Positions 25,011 to 38,000 of a stretch of 64,000 bases of DNA are shown in pieces. A model generated the notes under the pieces. That model saw only the letters and a program-made list of their open reading frames with translations. It was not told where the DNA came from and ran no database searches. The DNA comes from Balanoglossus misakiensis. Its lineage: Eukaryota; Hemichordata. A program made the translations under genes and the position numbers. The DNA lies in contig CM082587.2 of the NCBI GenBank assembly GCA_040954595.2, positions 4,898,001 to 4,962,000 on the forward strand. The letters run 5' to 3'. The stretch's first letter is position 1, and the number at the start of each line of letters is the position of its first letter.

Positions 25011-28000
25011 ATGGACAAAGGCATAAGGTATGTTGGTCTGTTTCGAAATTTGCGTTGGCATGTATGTAGACTACACGTGCGTATTTATTCCCGCTAAAAT
25101 TTATAAAGTGTTCGGGGCGCCATATGTAACTACACAGCATGCAGCTGAGTTAGTAATTAATATCATAATAATAATTATTGTATGTTAAATTATAAGTTGC
25201 GCTTTGTAATTACCCCCGCGCAGTGAGAAGAAATCTGCGGGTGGTACCCGCAAGAAAACCAAAATGACGTTAGGTGAGTACCTCAAGTCTGTTGAGGATC
25301 TGATCTGTGAGCAGCATGGGAATACTTGCGTCATGAACGAAGTCCTCTCTGCTTTATTGGCCGAAGTTGCCAGCGTGAAGCGGACCGTGGTCGCGCAGAA
25401 GAGAGTCACCGGTGTGTTGGAAGTGGATATTGACACTCTGTCCACTTTGAAGTCCAGACACGATCTGGAGATCGGGAGGCTGTGGCACGAGATTAGGGCG
25501 ATCAAAGCTTTCCTCTCGGAACGCCAAGACGACGACGACTACGACTCGCCCGTGCAGGTATTGGCCAAGTATGACGAGAAGGAGACAACGATGCGATGTT
25601 TTGTGAAAGGGGAGTCGCCAACCAGTTTCCAGCTTAACCCCGATGATGTCGAAGCTCTGCGCAGTTTGGATGACGACATGGAAGATGGATTCGACACGAT
25701 GGAAAATATCCTTGGAAAGCACAGAGGCAAAGGCAGAAAACCTGGATCAGATCCTAAGGAAGGCAGGAAGACTGAGACTTCTGCTGTGTCTACCCCAGTA
25801 AAAAGAAAGCGAAGTGTAGATTTTGAGGCCCAAGATGACTCAACAGATGGGGATGATGCCACGTCGGATAGCCAGCATGGTATGGAGGAATCTCAGGTCA
25901 AGCCGCCGCCTTTCACACCGAATTTGACAGACTTGATCACTCCGGACGAAGAAGACTTCGATGCCATGGCTCTCACACCAAAGATGTACGGACAGACGCA
26001 GCACCACGTGCAGCGCCCCCAGGGAAAGAGAGGTGAACCACGTGAGGACAGATCGCAACAGTACAAGAGGGAAGCCGTCCCTCGCGAAGAAAGGAAGGTG
26101 AAGTTTGAGAATGCCGACCAAGGTAAAACCACGCAGGTTTATGCTGGAGACGAGGTGGGTGCCACCAAACCCGCACTTGAACCACCACCATTTGTCCCAG
26201 ACCTGTCAGAATTAGTGGCACTGGATGATGTTGATTTTGATCAGATGTTTCACATGCCGAGGATGTATCAAAAGGCGCTCAAACAGAAGAAGAAAGTGCC
26301 ACTTCCTAAGGAAAAGAAGGCTGGTCCACCTGCTGAGAGGTCACCCAAGGCAGACGGCAGAGCAACCGACGAAAGGAAGGCGCGAAGTACAAAGACGGAG
26401 AAGCCACAGTCGATTGATAGAGAAGAGCGTAGCTCCACTGATCCATGGGTACAACAAGGGCCTCAAGTTGTCCCAGACCTGTCACTTGATGGAGAAAAGA
26501 AACGATCCACCGATCCATGGGTACAACAAGGGCCCCAAGTTGTCCCAGACCTGTCACTTGATAGAGAAAAGAAACGATCCACCGATCCATGGGTACAACA
26601 AGGGCCCCAAGTTGTCCCAGACCCGTCAATTGCTAAAGAGCAGAGCTCCACTGACCCATGGGTACAACAATGGAGCCCGGTTGTCCCAGACCTGTCACTT
26701 GATGGAGAAAAGAAGCGCTCCACTGAACCATGGGTACAACAAGGGCGACCTCCAGTTGTCCCAGACCAGTCGATTGTCAGAGAAGAGAAGCGCTCTCCCG
26801 ACCCATGGGTACAACAAGGGCCTCAAGCTGTCCCAGACCTGTCACTTGATAGAGAAGAGAAGCGCTCTACTGACCCCTGGGTACAACAACCGCCTCCATT
26901 TGTCCCAGACCTGTCGGAATTAATGGCTCTTGACGATGTTGACTTTGACGAGATGGCCCACAATCCAAAGATGTATCGAAAGGCGCTCAAACAGAAGAAA
27001 AAAGTGCCACTTCCCAGGGAAAAGAAGGCTGCTCCATCTGCTGAGAGGTCAGCCCAGGCAGACGGCAGAACAACCAATGAAAGGAAGGCGCGAAATACAA
27101 AGACGGAGAAGCCACAGTCGATTGATAGAGAAGAGCGTAGCTCCACCGACCCATGGGTACAAGAATGGCATCCAGTTGTCCCAGACCTGTCTCTTGTCAG
27201 AGAAGAGAAGTGCTCCACTGACCCATGGGTACAACAAGGGCCTCAAGTTGTCCCAGACATGCCAATTGATCGAGAAGAGCGTAGCGTTGTTAGCGAAGAG
27301 CAGAGCTCAACTGACCCATGGGTAGGACAATGGCATCCAGTTGTCCCAGACCTGTCTCTTGTCAGAGAAGAGAAGCGCTCCACTGATCCATGGGTACAAC
27401 AAGGGCCTCAAGTTGTCCAAGACCGGACACTTGATAGCGAAGAAAAACGATCCACTGATCCATGGGTAAAACAACAGCGGCCTCCAGTTGTCCCAGACCC
27501 GTCGACTGTCAGAGAAGAGCAGAGCTCAACTGACCCGTGGGTACAGCAACCGCCTCCATTTGTCCCAGACTTGTCTGAGTTAATGGCGTTGGGCGATGAG
27601 GACTTCGACGATATGTTTTTCAATCCGAAGATGTACAGGAAAGCCCAGAAGCAGAAGAAGAAGAAAAGCAAAACGACTCATCCAAAGGAAAAGAAGGTGA
27701 AGCAAGCTCGAGATGTGTCTCCACAAAGCGGTGGCCGGGGAACTGTCGAGACTGGAGCAAAAGTCCAGAGCCAGATGAAAGGGAGACAAGATCCCTGGGT
27801 TGAGGATGCCACGTGCGAACCAGCTACTTCGATCAAGCCACCTCCCTTCATACCAAACATGGACGATCTCATTCTGCAGCGGGATGACTCAGATGATTTG
27901 GCCGTCACCCCGGATATGTATAAGAAAGTGTCGAAGAAGTACAAGACGCGAACAGGAAGGGCCGGTGCTGATCCCAAAGACGCCGATCGAAGAACTGCTA

Positions 28001-31000
28001 GCCGTGGCTCTGACGACAGAAGTCAAAGAACAACTGCATATGTTGGCTATAAGGCGGAGGAGCGCGGTGGTAGTGACACTGCGCTAGATTCCAGTCCCCA
28101 GCCCTGGAGGGATTCGAGTCTTCAAGCAGAAACTCAGAGCAGATCCCCAGCATATTCGCCAGCTCCGCCTTTTGCACCAAACCTGTCTGATTTAATAACC
28201 CCGACGGATGAGGATTTCGATGAATTGGCATTCAGTCCGAAGATGTATGGTAGAGCGCAGAAACAGAGTGCACGTAAACCTAAGGAGGGAAAGAAGCTGG
28301 TACCAGGACATGCTGACGCAGGGTTTGATGACGACAGCGGTTATTTCAAGTCCAAGGGCAAAACACCTGCCACCGCCCAAACTGACAAGGATGTTGGGTC
28401 TCGTAAATCAGGGGAAAAGTACAGCGAAGAACATGTTCAAGCACTGAGAGACTTCAGCGAGGTCATCGTCACATACGCAACCACGAATGCTCAAATGCAG
28501 TACATAAACGAGCAGCGATACCAGCAAGTCGGTGTGGATGGTGTCGCTGAGCAACCAGACGCTGAAAGAAAAGCCACGGCCATGCAGTACAAAGGTACAG
28601 ATGTGTCCAAGCAGGGCATTCAGCAGCCACCACCACACGTGCCGCGAATGGACGATCTACTGCAGCAGCAGTATGATTCTGACGACATCGCCGTCACCCC
28701 CGATATGTTCAGGAAAGTAACCAAGCAGTACAGGAAAGGAGCAGACAGAGATGCCGGCGTGACCGTGAGTACGAAACGCGTCGGTGACACTGCGGCTGGT
28801 GGTGAAACTGTCAAAGAAGACGCTGACGATACTGCCGGGAAAACTGCACAATACAAGGACAAGGACGGAGACAGAGATGGCAAACGAGACCAGAGGTATT
28901 ACAAAGAAGCTGATTATGAAGCCATTCCATTCCAAGACAAATTGCACACTGTATCTGGTCCGCGTGAGGTCAGACATGTTGAACCGCCGAAGGTCACGGG
29001 TATGAAAACTGATGACCGTGTCGCAGTCCAGCCACCGCCATTCATACCAGACCTGTCCGGTATTACGCAATCAGTTGATGCCGATGACATTGTCTTCACT
29101 CCCAATTTGTATCGGAAAGTGACGAAGAAGTACGAAAAGAAAGACACCCGTGCACCGAGGGTTGTTGACCCACTTTATGAATACGAATACGACTACAGCG
29201 ATGACAGTTACAGCGATGAAGGTGAAGAATCACACCCAGAGGTCAGGGAGATTGATATGACAACTGCGAGGTTTGTAAAGCATAGCGAAGTGGGAGCTAA
29301 AGGCACCTCTCTTTTGAGACGCGTTGCAGAAATCATAGTTGTGAGCGCTGTCACCACCGCCCAACTTAAATACATCACATTGGAAAAGGCGAGAGAGAAA
29401 CGGGAACAGAAATACGGGCGAGCAACGGACACGTCTCAAGGGACAGCGTGGCAGCAACGCCAAGACAGAACACCTGCAGGTACTGCAGCTAAGCCGCAAA
29501 GAGGCGAATATGATCAACCCACTCGTGATAGTACCAATGCGCATGCACCGCCGCCATTTGCGCCAAACATTGACAGCCTGATATTAGACGACATGGATGA
29601 CACGCCCCTTACGCCAAAAATGTTCGCTAAGGGGAAAAATCAGTACCAATACACGAGCAAAGCAGCTCCAGCAAAATATGAATCTGATAGCGAAGCATCA
29701 TCAGCAAGTGAGTATTCCTATTCTTCATCTGGAGACGATGAGATGGCTGATAAGAACCTGGCATACGGAGCAGTGAAACCTGCATTCGTCTACGGAACAC
29801 CTGTAGATAAAACTCAACGTAGGGAGCGCAATGAAGCGGGTGCCAGAGACGCCAATCAATATGCGAGGGTCAGTCCGATGACAGGTGCTGTTTGTCAACC
29901 CTCTGTCCAGCCGCCTCCTCACTTGCCGAATATGGATGAGCTCATTGATGAACACGGTGACTTGGACGAATTGGCTATCAAGCCTGCCATGTACAGCAAG
30001 GTTTCCAAGGGTTACAAGGCAAAGAAGACGGTCTACGCGCCACCTGCAGCTGACACTGTCTCTGAAGATAGCTCGAGTCCGGATGATGAAGACGCCGATG
30101 AACACCTGGCATTCCAACCAGCAGCACGCGCTGCAAAGAAAGACGCTTTGAGACAAAGAGAGAAAAAAGACAACAGACAAGAAGGGAAAGCACCCCGAAA
30201 AGATGTGACTTTCCAAGCTGATACGAGGGGCACAGGAATGCCTTATGACAACAGACAAACAGACGACGAAGCGCCCTTCCGTCCATTGCCATTCCCGCCA
30301 AACTTGGATGATCTGATACCCGACGATACTTATGAAGAGGCGCTCTTCTCCCCAAAGATGTACGGGCGCGTTTCTAAGAACTACAAACAAACTTCTTCCA
30401 GCGCACAAGACGTTCGCCGCAGTGCCTATGGGAGTGACGAATCTGGCGCAAGTTCCGAATCTGGCGACGACGAATTTCATTCAGCACTGACACTGGCTGA
30501 AGAACACGACGAGAGTGACGATGACGAGCCAGAAGATGAGTTTTTCTCAGTCATGTCCTTGACACCGTACGCACCACCGAAATACGGAAAGATGTCTCTG
30601 TCTACACCAGTCAAGGATACGACTCGATTCGATTCCATGAGAGGTCAGCACAAACAGCAAAGCAAAAAGGATACTGAGGAATTCGACCCGCGGGTGCAGA
30701 CTTATTGCCAGTTGTATGTTGGCCATATATTATCCGGTGCGCAACTCGAGTACGCAAACCAAGAGATGCAGAACACTCCGCCACGTGGTGACAAGTTACA
30801 AAAACCCAGTGATGATGGGCATGGCGGGGCGGGAGAAATGAGAAATAGGGCATCAGCTGAACCTGATGAAAAACACACCGAGACAAGACCTGCCTATAAA
30901 ACAACCCGAGAATCTAAAACGCCGAGAAGCAAGCAAACCCACCAGGACACAAGCGCAGTCCGAAGTGACCAACAGAGCCGTTCTGAAGACGACAAGATCA

Positions 31001-33425
31001 AACCCCCGCCTCATGTACCAGATATGGACGAGCTTCTCTCGCACTCAGTTGACTCCGACGATGTTTCCATGACTCCCGGGATGTACAGCAGAGCGACCAA
31101 GGGATACAAACGAGTCGCAGAACCGAAAAAGACATCTGTCCCAAATAGCGAGCGCAAGAACATTCTGGTCTCTAGTGCGACGAGGGATAAGAAGGTTACT
31201 AAGAAGGTGACCAAGAAAGTGAGTTTTCTTGACGATATGATGGATGCTGAAACACCTGTATCGCACAGCCGGCCAGAGATTGAAACGTCTGTTTGTCCAC
31301 CACCACACGTGCCAGACTTGAATGAACTACTACCAGGTGATGACTACAACGACTTGGCCTTTTCTCCGAAGCTGTATGGACGTGTCTCTAAACAGTACAC
31401 AGTGCCCGAACAGAGATATTCAGACTTCTACAACTACAACTGCACCAACAACAACCATATCACAACTGAGGAGGTCAAGACGAAGGTGGATAGAGATGGC
31501 GAATTTACTGGTAGACTCGGAGGTGATTATACAGCGAGTTATGGCTCTGATACGCACAAAGAAGAAGAGGATGATAGCGAGGTGGAGGGGGAGGACGACG
31601 AGGAAGAAAAGGAAGAAGATGATGGTGATGACGATGAGTTCTATTCAGCTATGTCTTTGAGTGGCAAAGTTTCTGAAGAGTCCACTGGCGAGGAGTTTTT
31701 CTCGGCGCATTCTTTGATCGACAAGTCCGACGCTCCAGAAGTCAGGACCGCTTACACTGTCATTCAGCACGACGATAGACTGCCAGAGCGTTTCAACAGA
31801 GCAGACGACAAAACACCCAGGGAGACGGAAGATAGAAAGACCTCCCCTCACTACAGCGCTTACTCGCCATTCCGCGGTGACGTCAAACTGAATTCGGAAT
31901 ATCTGCGGGCGCTCAGCAGGGTGGTGATTCAAAACGTGCTGGCCGGTGCCATCATGAAGTACGCTCGGGAGCTGAGGGAAGGCAACCGTAACTCCGCATG
32001 CCGTGTGGTAAAAGCTGGTAAGAAGACCATCTTGAGTATCAAACAGGGGCAGACGCCTGCGCAGGACGCCAAGTGGGACACCGGTGCCACTGAAGCCAAA
32101 ACTGATGACAAGAAATACCGTTCAGAAGCCAAATTTGGTAAGAGAGACACAGAAACTTATTTGCCATTTTGTCATGCCCCATGGTTGCCGCAGTTATCAT
32201 TTTCCAAAAGCCTGTGTACATTCTATTTTGTTTTCGCTTTGTTTTTTCAGAAGGTAAACCTGTTGCCAAGGAGCTGATGTGTCCACTGCCATACCCTCCG
32301 AATATGGACGAATTAATCGAAAAGGAAACGACCGACGACATACGCTTCACGCCGAAGTTATTCGGGAGAGTCGGCAAGAGCGGCAAACCACTTTCTGGAC
32401 AGCGCACGGTCGGCGTGCGAGTGCAAGTGACGGTAGATGACGTCGGCGATGACGAGGACGTGTTCTCCGCGAAGGCTAAGCGAGGCAGGTGGGGTTACGA
32501 TGAGACCACCCAGGCAGCCGAGAGCAACTACGACGCCCTCCTGATGCATTTCAGCAAGATCTTCGTCGCGCATGTCATAACCGGCGCCCAGCTTCGGTTC
32601 GCGGCAGATGTCGGCGTGGCTGGAAGCGTAACCGGCGGCAAGAAATCAACCACCGGTGACAAGGAATCGGCTTTCTTCGTGAAGGACAAAGTCACGTTTT
32701 TCGAATCGCAGGCAGAGCCCCAGGAAACAGTGAAGAGTGTTTGGGATGACAAAGTTAGAGATGACAAAGTTCGGCAAGACAACGTGGTCATCAAAGGCAG
32801 GGAAGCTGTGAGACTGACAGACGCCCGCGACCAAGAAGTTGGCGCGGGGCAGGACCAAGAGTTGGAAGAAGTTGCCGGGGCGGCCAATTATGGCGATAAA
32901 AACAAAAGAATCCGAAACGCCACCACACAGACCAGGATCCGAAGCGTGCGCCGCAGTCTGCGGCCAAGCCAACGTGAACGAGAAGCGTATGAGAACCAAC
33001 GTAGAAAGGCGGGTGTGGCCAAGAAAGACAAGAAAAAACGAGGCTTCGTTCTGTTCTCGTACGGCTCGAAGAAAAGCGACAAGAAGAAATCTGACAAGGC
33101 CAAGGACAAGATTGACATGTACGAACGACTGATGAAGAGGGAACAGAAACTTCTTGCGCGTGCCAGCGCCAAATCTGGAGCGGAGACGCCGAAAGACGTC
33201 AGCGGTGCGGCCGACAAGGTAAAGATGTACGAGAATCTGATCAAGAAAGAACGATCCGCGGCCGCCAAGTCGGGAAAGAAGGACGCAGCCCGCGTGAAAC
33301 ATGTCCGTCCAGCGGATAGAGAGTCTTCAGACGCGCGAAAAATGACCAGCAAAAGCGGTCATCCAAAAGTTGAATCGGGCACCAAGTCCGGAAAACATTC
33401 AACACCAAAAAAGCAAACAGAATAG
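25011..33425 (+). CDS. giant modular repeat protein (~2,701 aa), unrecognised
   Basis: Exons 25011-25027, 25224-32137 and 32251-33425. The small first exon encodes MDKGI plus part of a Ser codon and joins in frame with good splice sites; Met20 (25264) is the alternative start. No signal peptide or membrane segment. Residues ~20-110 look helical. Then come 14 copies of a ~40-residue unit, PPPFVPDLSELL, an acidic DDVDFDEMA stretch, and (T/S)PKMYRKVSKQYK; they start near residues 233, 326, 562, 782, 878, 985, 1141, 1276, 1448, 1569, 1693, 1933, 2031 and 2322. Residues ~409-781 hold 13 copies of a 24-residue STDPWVQQ repeat. Five amphipathic helices ending GAQLxYA lie near 1079, 1369, 1830, 2232 and 2403. 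Acidic EFFSAMSL motifs precede several of them. The basic C-terminus has two MYExLxKxE motifs. Highly charged and mostly disordered; I know no named family that fits. A scaffold, perhaps ciliary or cytoskeletal, is a guess. Confidence 0.85.
26431..27558 (+). repeat. tandem STDPWVQQ-coding repeat array
   Basis: Thirteen ~72-base units encode STDPWVQQGPQVVPDLSLDREEKR-type segments. Units 7 and 13 run directly into full PPPFVPDLSEL units, showing that the short repeat is a shortened form of the larger one. A block around 26180-26460 recurs at about 26890-27160, so array and unit were duplicated together. High identity points to recent expansion. Confidence 0.85.
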
Positions 33426-35092
33426 ACAACAGAAACAGCGATCAGAAATTGCGAGATAAAAACCCAAAAAAATCACACAGAGTTAAAAAAATATTGTCAT
33501 TGATTAATCAGTTTCCGATTGACCATACAAGTAATTTTCTTCTTGCACTACACCTCATTACATCACACGAATCATAAATCAACGTTGCTATGACCATTGA
33601 AGACCACGCCACAATGGTTTGAAATTTCTATATAATAGCTGTTGCATAATTAAATCACGTTGCTACAATAAAACATACATACATGTTGATTGAAATCATA
33701 AGACTTTGTCGCGTGTTATATTTTCACCCGTTTGCTGCTTTAACACAATAAATAGTTGAAATGGTACTACATGTAGTCTAAAGTGAACGCGCATGAAGAT
33801 GTAGACCCTAGTCATTCCCTGGCGTAACGTTGATCAGTTTGTATCTTCAAAGATTCAGCATATCTGCATGGAGCAGACGTCATGAAATAGTTTTCTCGGA
33901 GATATAATATCTTTGTGTTGTAATCACATGCACATGCACTGTAGATGCATACACACATGATAGCAGAAACCCTAACATGTGTACAAAACGCGAAAAATCT
34001 TTATTCTGTAATCGAGATATACAGTTTAGTACATGCACAGCTCTAGAACCGTGACAAGCTCCAAATGTTCCTTACACGATTTCCACCAAGCATCATACCT
34101 AAGTGACAAGGTTATAGATCACTATGGAAACCGGTGATTCAAAACTGCCGAGTGAATCACAAGATTAACTCCTGTATAAACATGTGCTGATTTTTTTTCT
34201 GACTTGCGTATTCTGGTGTGTGACCTAATCGTTAGGTAGTTCATAAGTTTCGGCAATTTGCGCCTAATTTAAATGGTGAAGTTGACTTCATGCTTGGTGA
34301 AAACACTGACCACCCTCCCTGGCAGTTTTTCATAGCATTCCTTATTATCCATGTGAACCATGGCATTGTCATCTCCACTTCCACTCAACATCATCTTAAC
34401 ATTCCGAGAACTCAAGCACTGTGCGAGAGACTGCAGATGAACAACTGCACACGAGGAAGGAAAAATGAAAACTGTAATTTCCTACACACTGACTAATAGT
34501 CTAATGACCAGGCCTATTCATCAGCTCGAAGTAAAATCCTGTGGTGACTAAGTATAAAAAAACCTCTGAGTAAATAATGGCATTGTTGTGTATTGTCTAT
34601 AACAGAATGTCGAGGTACTGAGGTATATGTTAATACGCAAAATGTACTGCATGTAAAATATGCAAGAAAAATGTCCCTTTGTGGTGTCAAACGAAACATT
34701 TTGAAATCAAGGTGAAAACAATTTGAAAAAAAAAATCCCCAAATAAGGGAATGAAGATTTCATAGGAAAGAAAAAAAAGTTGGTTTTCTATGTGTGATTG
34801 TGAAGTGTTGTATGTTGACGTAAAATAAAACTCTGAAAACAGAGAGCATTAGATGTCCTGTTTCAGATTTCCCCTCAGTAATATTACTGTAAAACGATAT
34901 ATTTTCGCGAACTGCGCGAGAGCCAAAAAACAAAAAGTCGCGCACGATGTTTTCCGGAGATAACGATGCAATGAAATACGAGAACGCGAAAACTAATCGG
35001 CGCGCAACAGTTGGTACTTCTGATATCGCGAAAAATTTCCCGCAGCAAAAATTTCCGGTTTTACAGGATCTTCTGTCTTCCAAGCAGTGATA
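33426..35092. other. convergent 3' region between the giant repeat gene and TBC1D13
   Basis: AT-rich and without a gene. On the minus strand TTTATT at 34000-34005 reads as AATAAA and could end TBC1D13. Confidence 0.45.
33667..33672 (+). promoter_or_regulatory. poly(A) signal of the giant repeat gene
   Basis: AATAAA about 240 bases after the stop at 33423-33425; a further AATAAA lies near 33746. Confidence 0.55.
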
Positions 35093-38000
35093 CTATCTCT
35101 TCCTCAAATCCATTGCCTTTCCCAGGAGCATATTGACATCTATGGATGGATAATTCTGCAAAATGAATTAAAAACAGGGAAATCATTAGAACAGATTTAA
35201 AACTACCATTCTGAAGATTTATTGAAACATGCTTATTTCCCAGTTTTCAATATGTAACCATTTTAAGTGTTCAAAGGACAAAAACTGTCCTTTGAAATGA
35301 CAATAAAAAACATACCTGCAAAAGTTTCATATTTGATGGGAAGTCATTATTCAGTAAATCATCACGAACTAATCTGTAAATAGAGAATAGCATGTAACCT
35401 TTATGTATATGGATGGTTCCCATCTTCAAGTGTTCATTTTCAGTTAATTACACATCAAAGCTGAATCCTTGTTTGTATGTATAACATTATGATAATGTCA
35501 TCAAATACACTGAAATGCACAAAAGGGTAATACTTACACTAGCATTGCACAACAGACGTAAATTAAGAACTCAAAGCGTGTTTCATCGGAAAACAGGGCA
35601 TCCCACAACCGTATTACATCTGAAATCATAACATTTGAATAATGCTCAATGATCTGACAAAAACTAGTGGACCATTCTTGCACTCTACTGTCAATTTGTT
35701 GTAAAGAGGTAGAAAGTTTACATGGAAGAAAACCCAACACTTGCTGGATGGGTATTGGTTGGTGTGAAAGTATAACTAATTTGCATACGAAAAAACATAC
35801 AGAGTAATGGTTGGCCAATCTGAATGATCGTGTGACTGTCAACACCAAATATGGTCAACCTACCGGGCAGCGGGAATTCCTGGGAGAGCAGCAAGGTGAG
35901 CCACCTGAATCCGAAGAACTGGGGTTTGAGGTCTTGCTCGTTGAGTCTGGTCCACAGTCTGAAGTCTTTGGCTTTCAGCGTCATCATCAGGTTGGACATG
36001 GTGGCGTTGATGCCCATGGCCGAGTCGTCCAGCGATTTGATGAAACTGTCCCGGATTTCCGACATCAGATTGGTGAAACAGAAGAACGAGTCGGCTTCTG
36101 CGTGCCCTGAAACGAGGAAAACACGGAAGCATGAGACTCTCCGTTGAATTATTGCCAGGTTGGAGAAAATTCAGTGTGTGACTTTGATCGGGTCGTGAAT
36201 AATCATTGTATGTACGCACTTGGGTTTTCAAAGACTGTTTTGATCAGTGAAAGTACATTGGCAATGCAATCTATGAGCAAAAAGGTTTACGTTTGTATTT
36301 TGTTTCATGTGGACCCTATGCCATCCGGCCATCTTTTATTGAGTACACCCCATAAAAGATGGCCGCCAGAGCAGTGTGGCAGCACAGAACTACCTGCAGC
36401 AACAGAGCCTGGAAAAGAATTAATTCTGAACTGGTGAATCCCACCTTGTATCTCCTTGTCTGGGTCGGACGCAAGCAAGTAGTAGATCGGGCCGATGATT
36501 TCGTTCATGCCCTGCACGTAGCCCTGTCCGGGGTTCAGTTTTGCGTAGATGAACAGTATCCTTTCCACCACTTCCCAATGCGCTTCCTGGCCATCCGGTA
36601 AAGTGGTGTACTCATCTGGTAATTTCGCCTTTTTCTTGGTCACCTGAAACAATGAAATAAATATTTCGAGTCACCATTGAGGGACAATATCATACACAAG
36701 CACAAAGGAGTAAGACGCAACGGATTATAACGCACTTACATTTGTGATTCCCAGCCAGTTTTTGCCCACATCGCCTGAATTCAACACAGTGTACTCCACC
36801 CGTTTCCGTAACGTTTCAACTTCGGACTCGGCGTTGATGATTGGCAGGCAGGGGTACGATGTGGCTCTCTGAAATAATGCTATTTCTGGTAATAATCTCC
36901 TACAGAGTGAAACAGAAATGTACGGTAAGTTAAAAAATGTTGTACATACATCATGGTGACAATACACCACTTTCATTTGGCTAAGTATAATGTGAAAACT
37001 CGCATAGATTGACAATACAGCTAGTAATTTAGGATTGACATGAAAACAACAGTCACACCAAGAAATATTACCTTGTGTCTTTGTCAATTTGTAAGAGAAC
37101 TTCATTGTCTTTGAAATACTGAGACCATTCACTGTTGGGATTCGGGTTTAGTGGCTGGGGAAAAAAACGGATTAACACTTGTGAGAGCTGTACATGACCA
37201 TTACTTAGCTGACTTTTGTTTAAAAATATTCTTAAAGTGGCAGTATGAAAAAGCACAAAAACTTACATGATCCTCAACAAAGTGGCCTTCGTGTCTCCGT
37301 TTGGCACCAGGTATGATAATAAACTCCTGAATAAATTGTACATAAAGAGCCCTAGAAAAAAAATAAACATCCATCATAATCATGATTCATCATCATCATC
37401 ATCATCACCATCACCATCACCATCATCATCAAATAGACCTTAATGATTAATGGTCTGATAGACCTTTCTATGAATCAATACAACTCACCTCTTCTTTGCT
37501 AGTGTTTCCTCCCATAGAGACCGATCTGCGGGTAAGTAGTTTAATAGAAGCTGACAAGGGAAAAAAACATAATTTGACATTCACCATTTAATCAATACTC
37601 TTTGTCTATTTCAACAACTGTTGGGCATTTTACGGTGGTATTTGAATAGTTCGTACCCACCAGTTAGCGTTCCAACAAGATAACAGGGAAAAGTGTTCTT
37701 AAAGGATAAAATATTCAATTGCCCCTCCCCCAAACTATGCAAATACAATGTACCTTTCAACATACCTTCCAACACACAGATCTTAGTCCAGGTTTATCTG
37801 GTATACCTGAAAAAGTAAAATCATTCCACATAATGCGTGTTTACATTCGAACGCTATGGCCGACAACTTCCTGACTGGGGCATATACTAGAATCAGTCTT
37901 GTCCCAGATCTGACACACTCATCATCGCACTAGTGTCATATTAGTGGGCGGTTCCCTGCAAGAGTCAATCACGAACCTCACCAATATTCGATAATGATCT

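Noticed and set aside
24761-25069. 102-codon frame upstream of the giant repeat gene as its first exon
   Set aside because: It is out of frame with exon 2; the short ATG frame at 25011 joins correctly.
29725-30480. 251-codon minus-strand frame within the giant repeat gene
   Set aside because: Composition mirrors the sense repeats; no independent features.
37387-37430. Possible CRISPR-like or coding His repeat
   Set aside because: Simple CAT microsatellite inside an intron.
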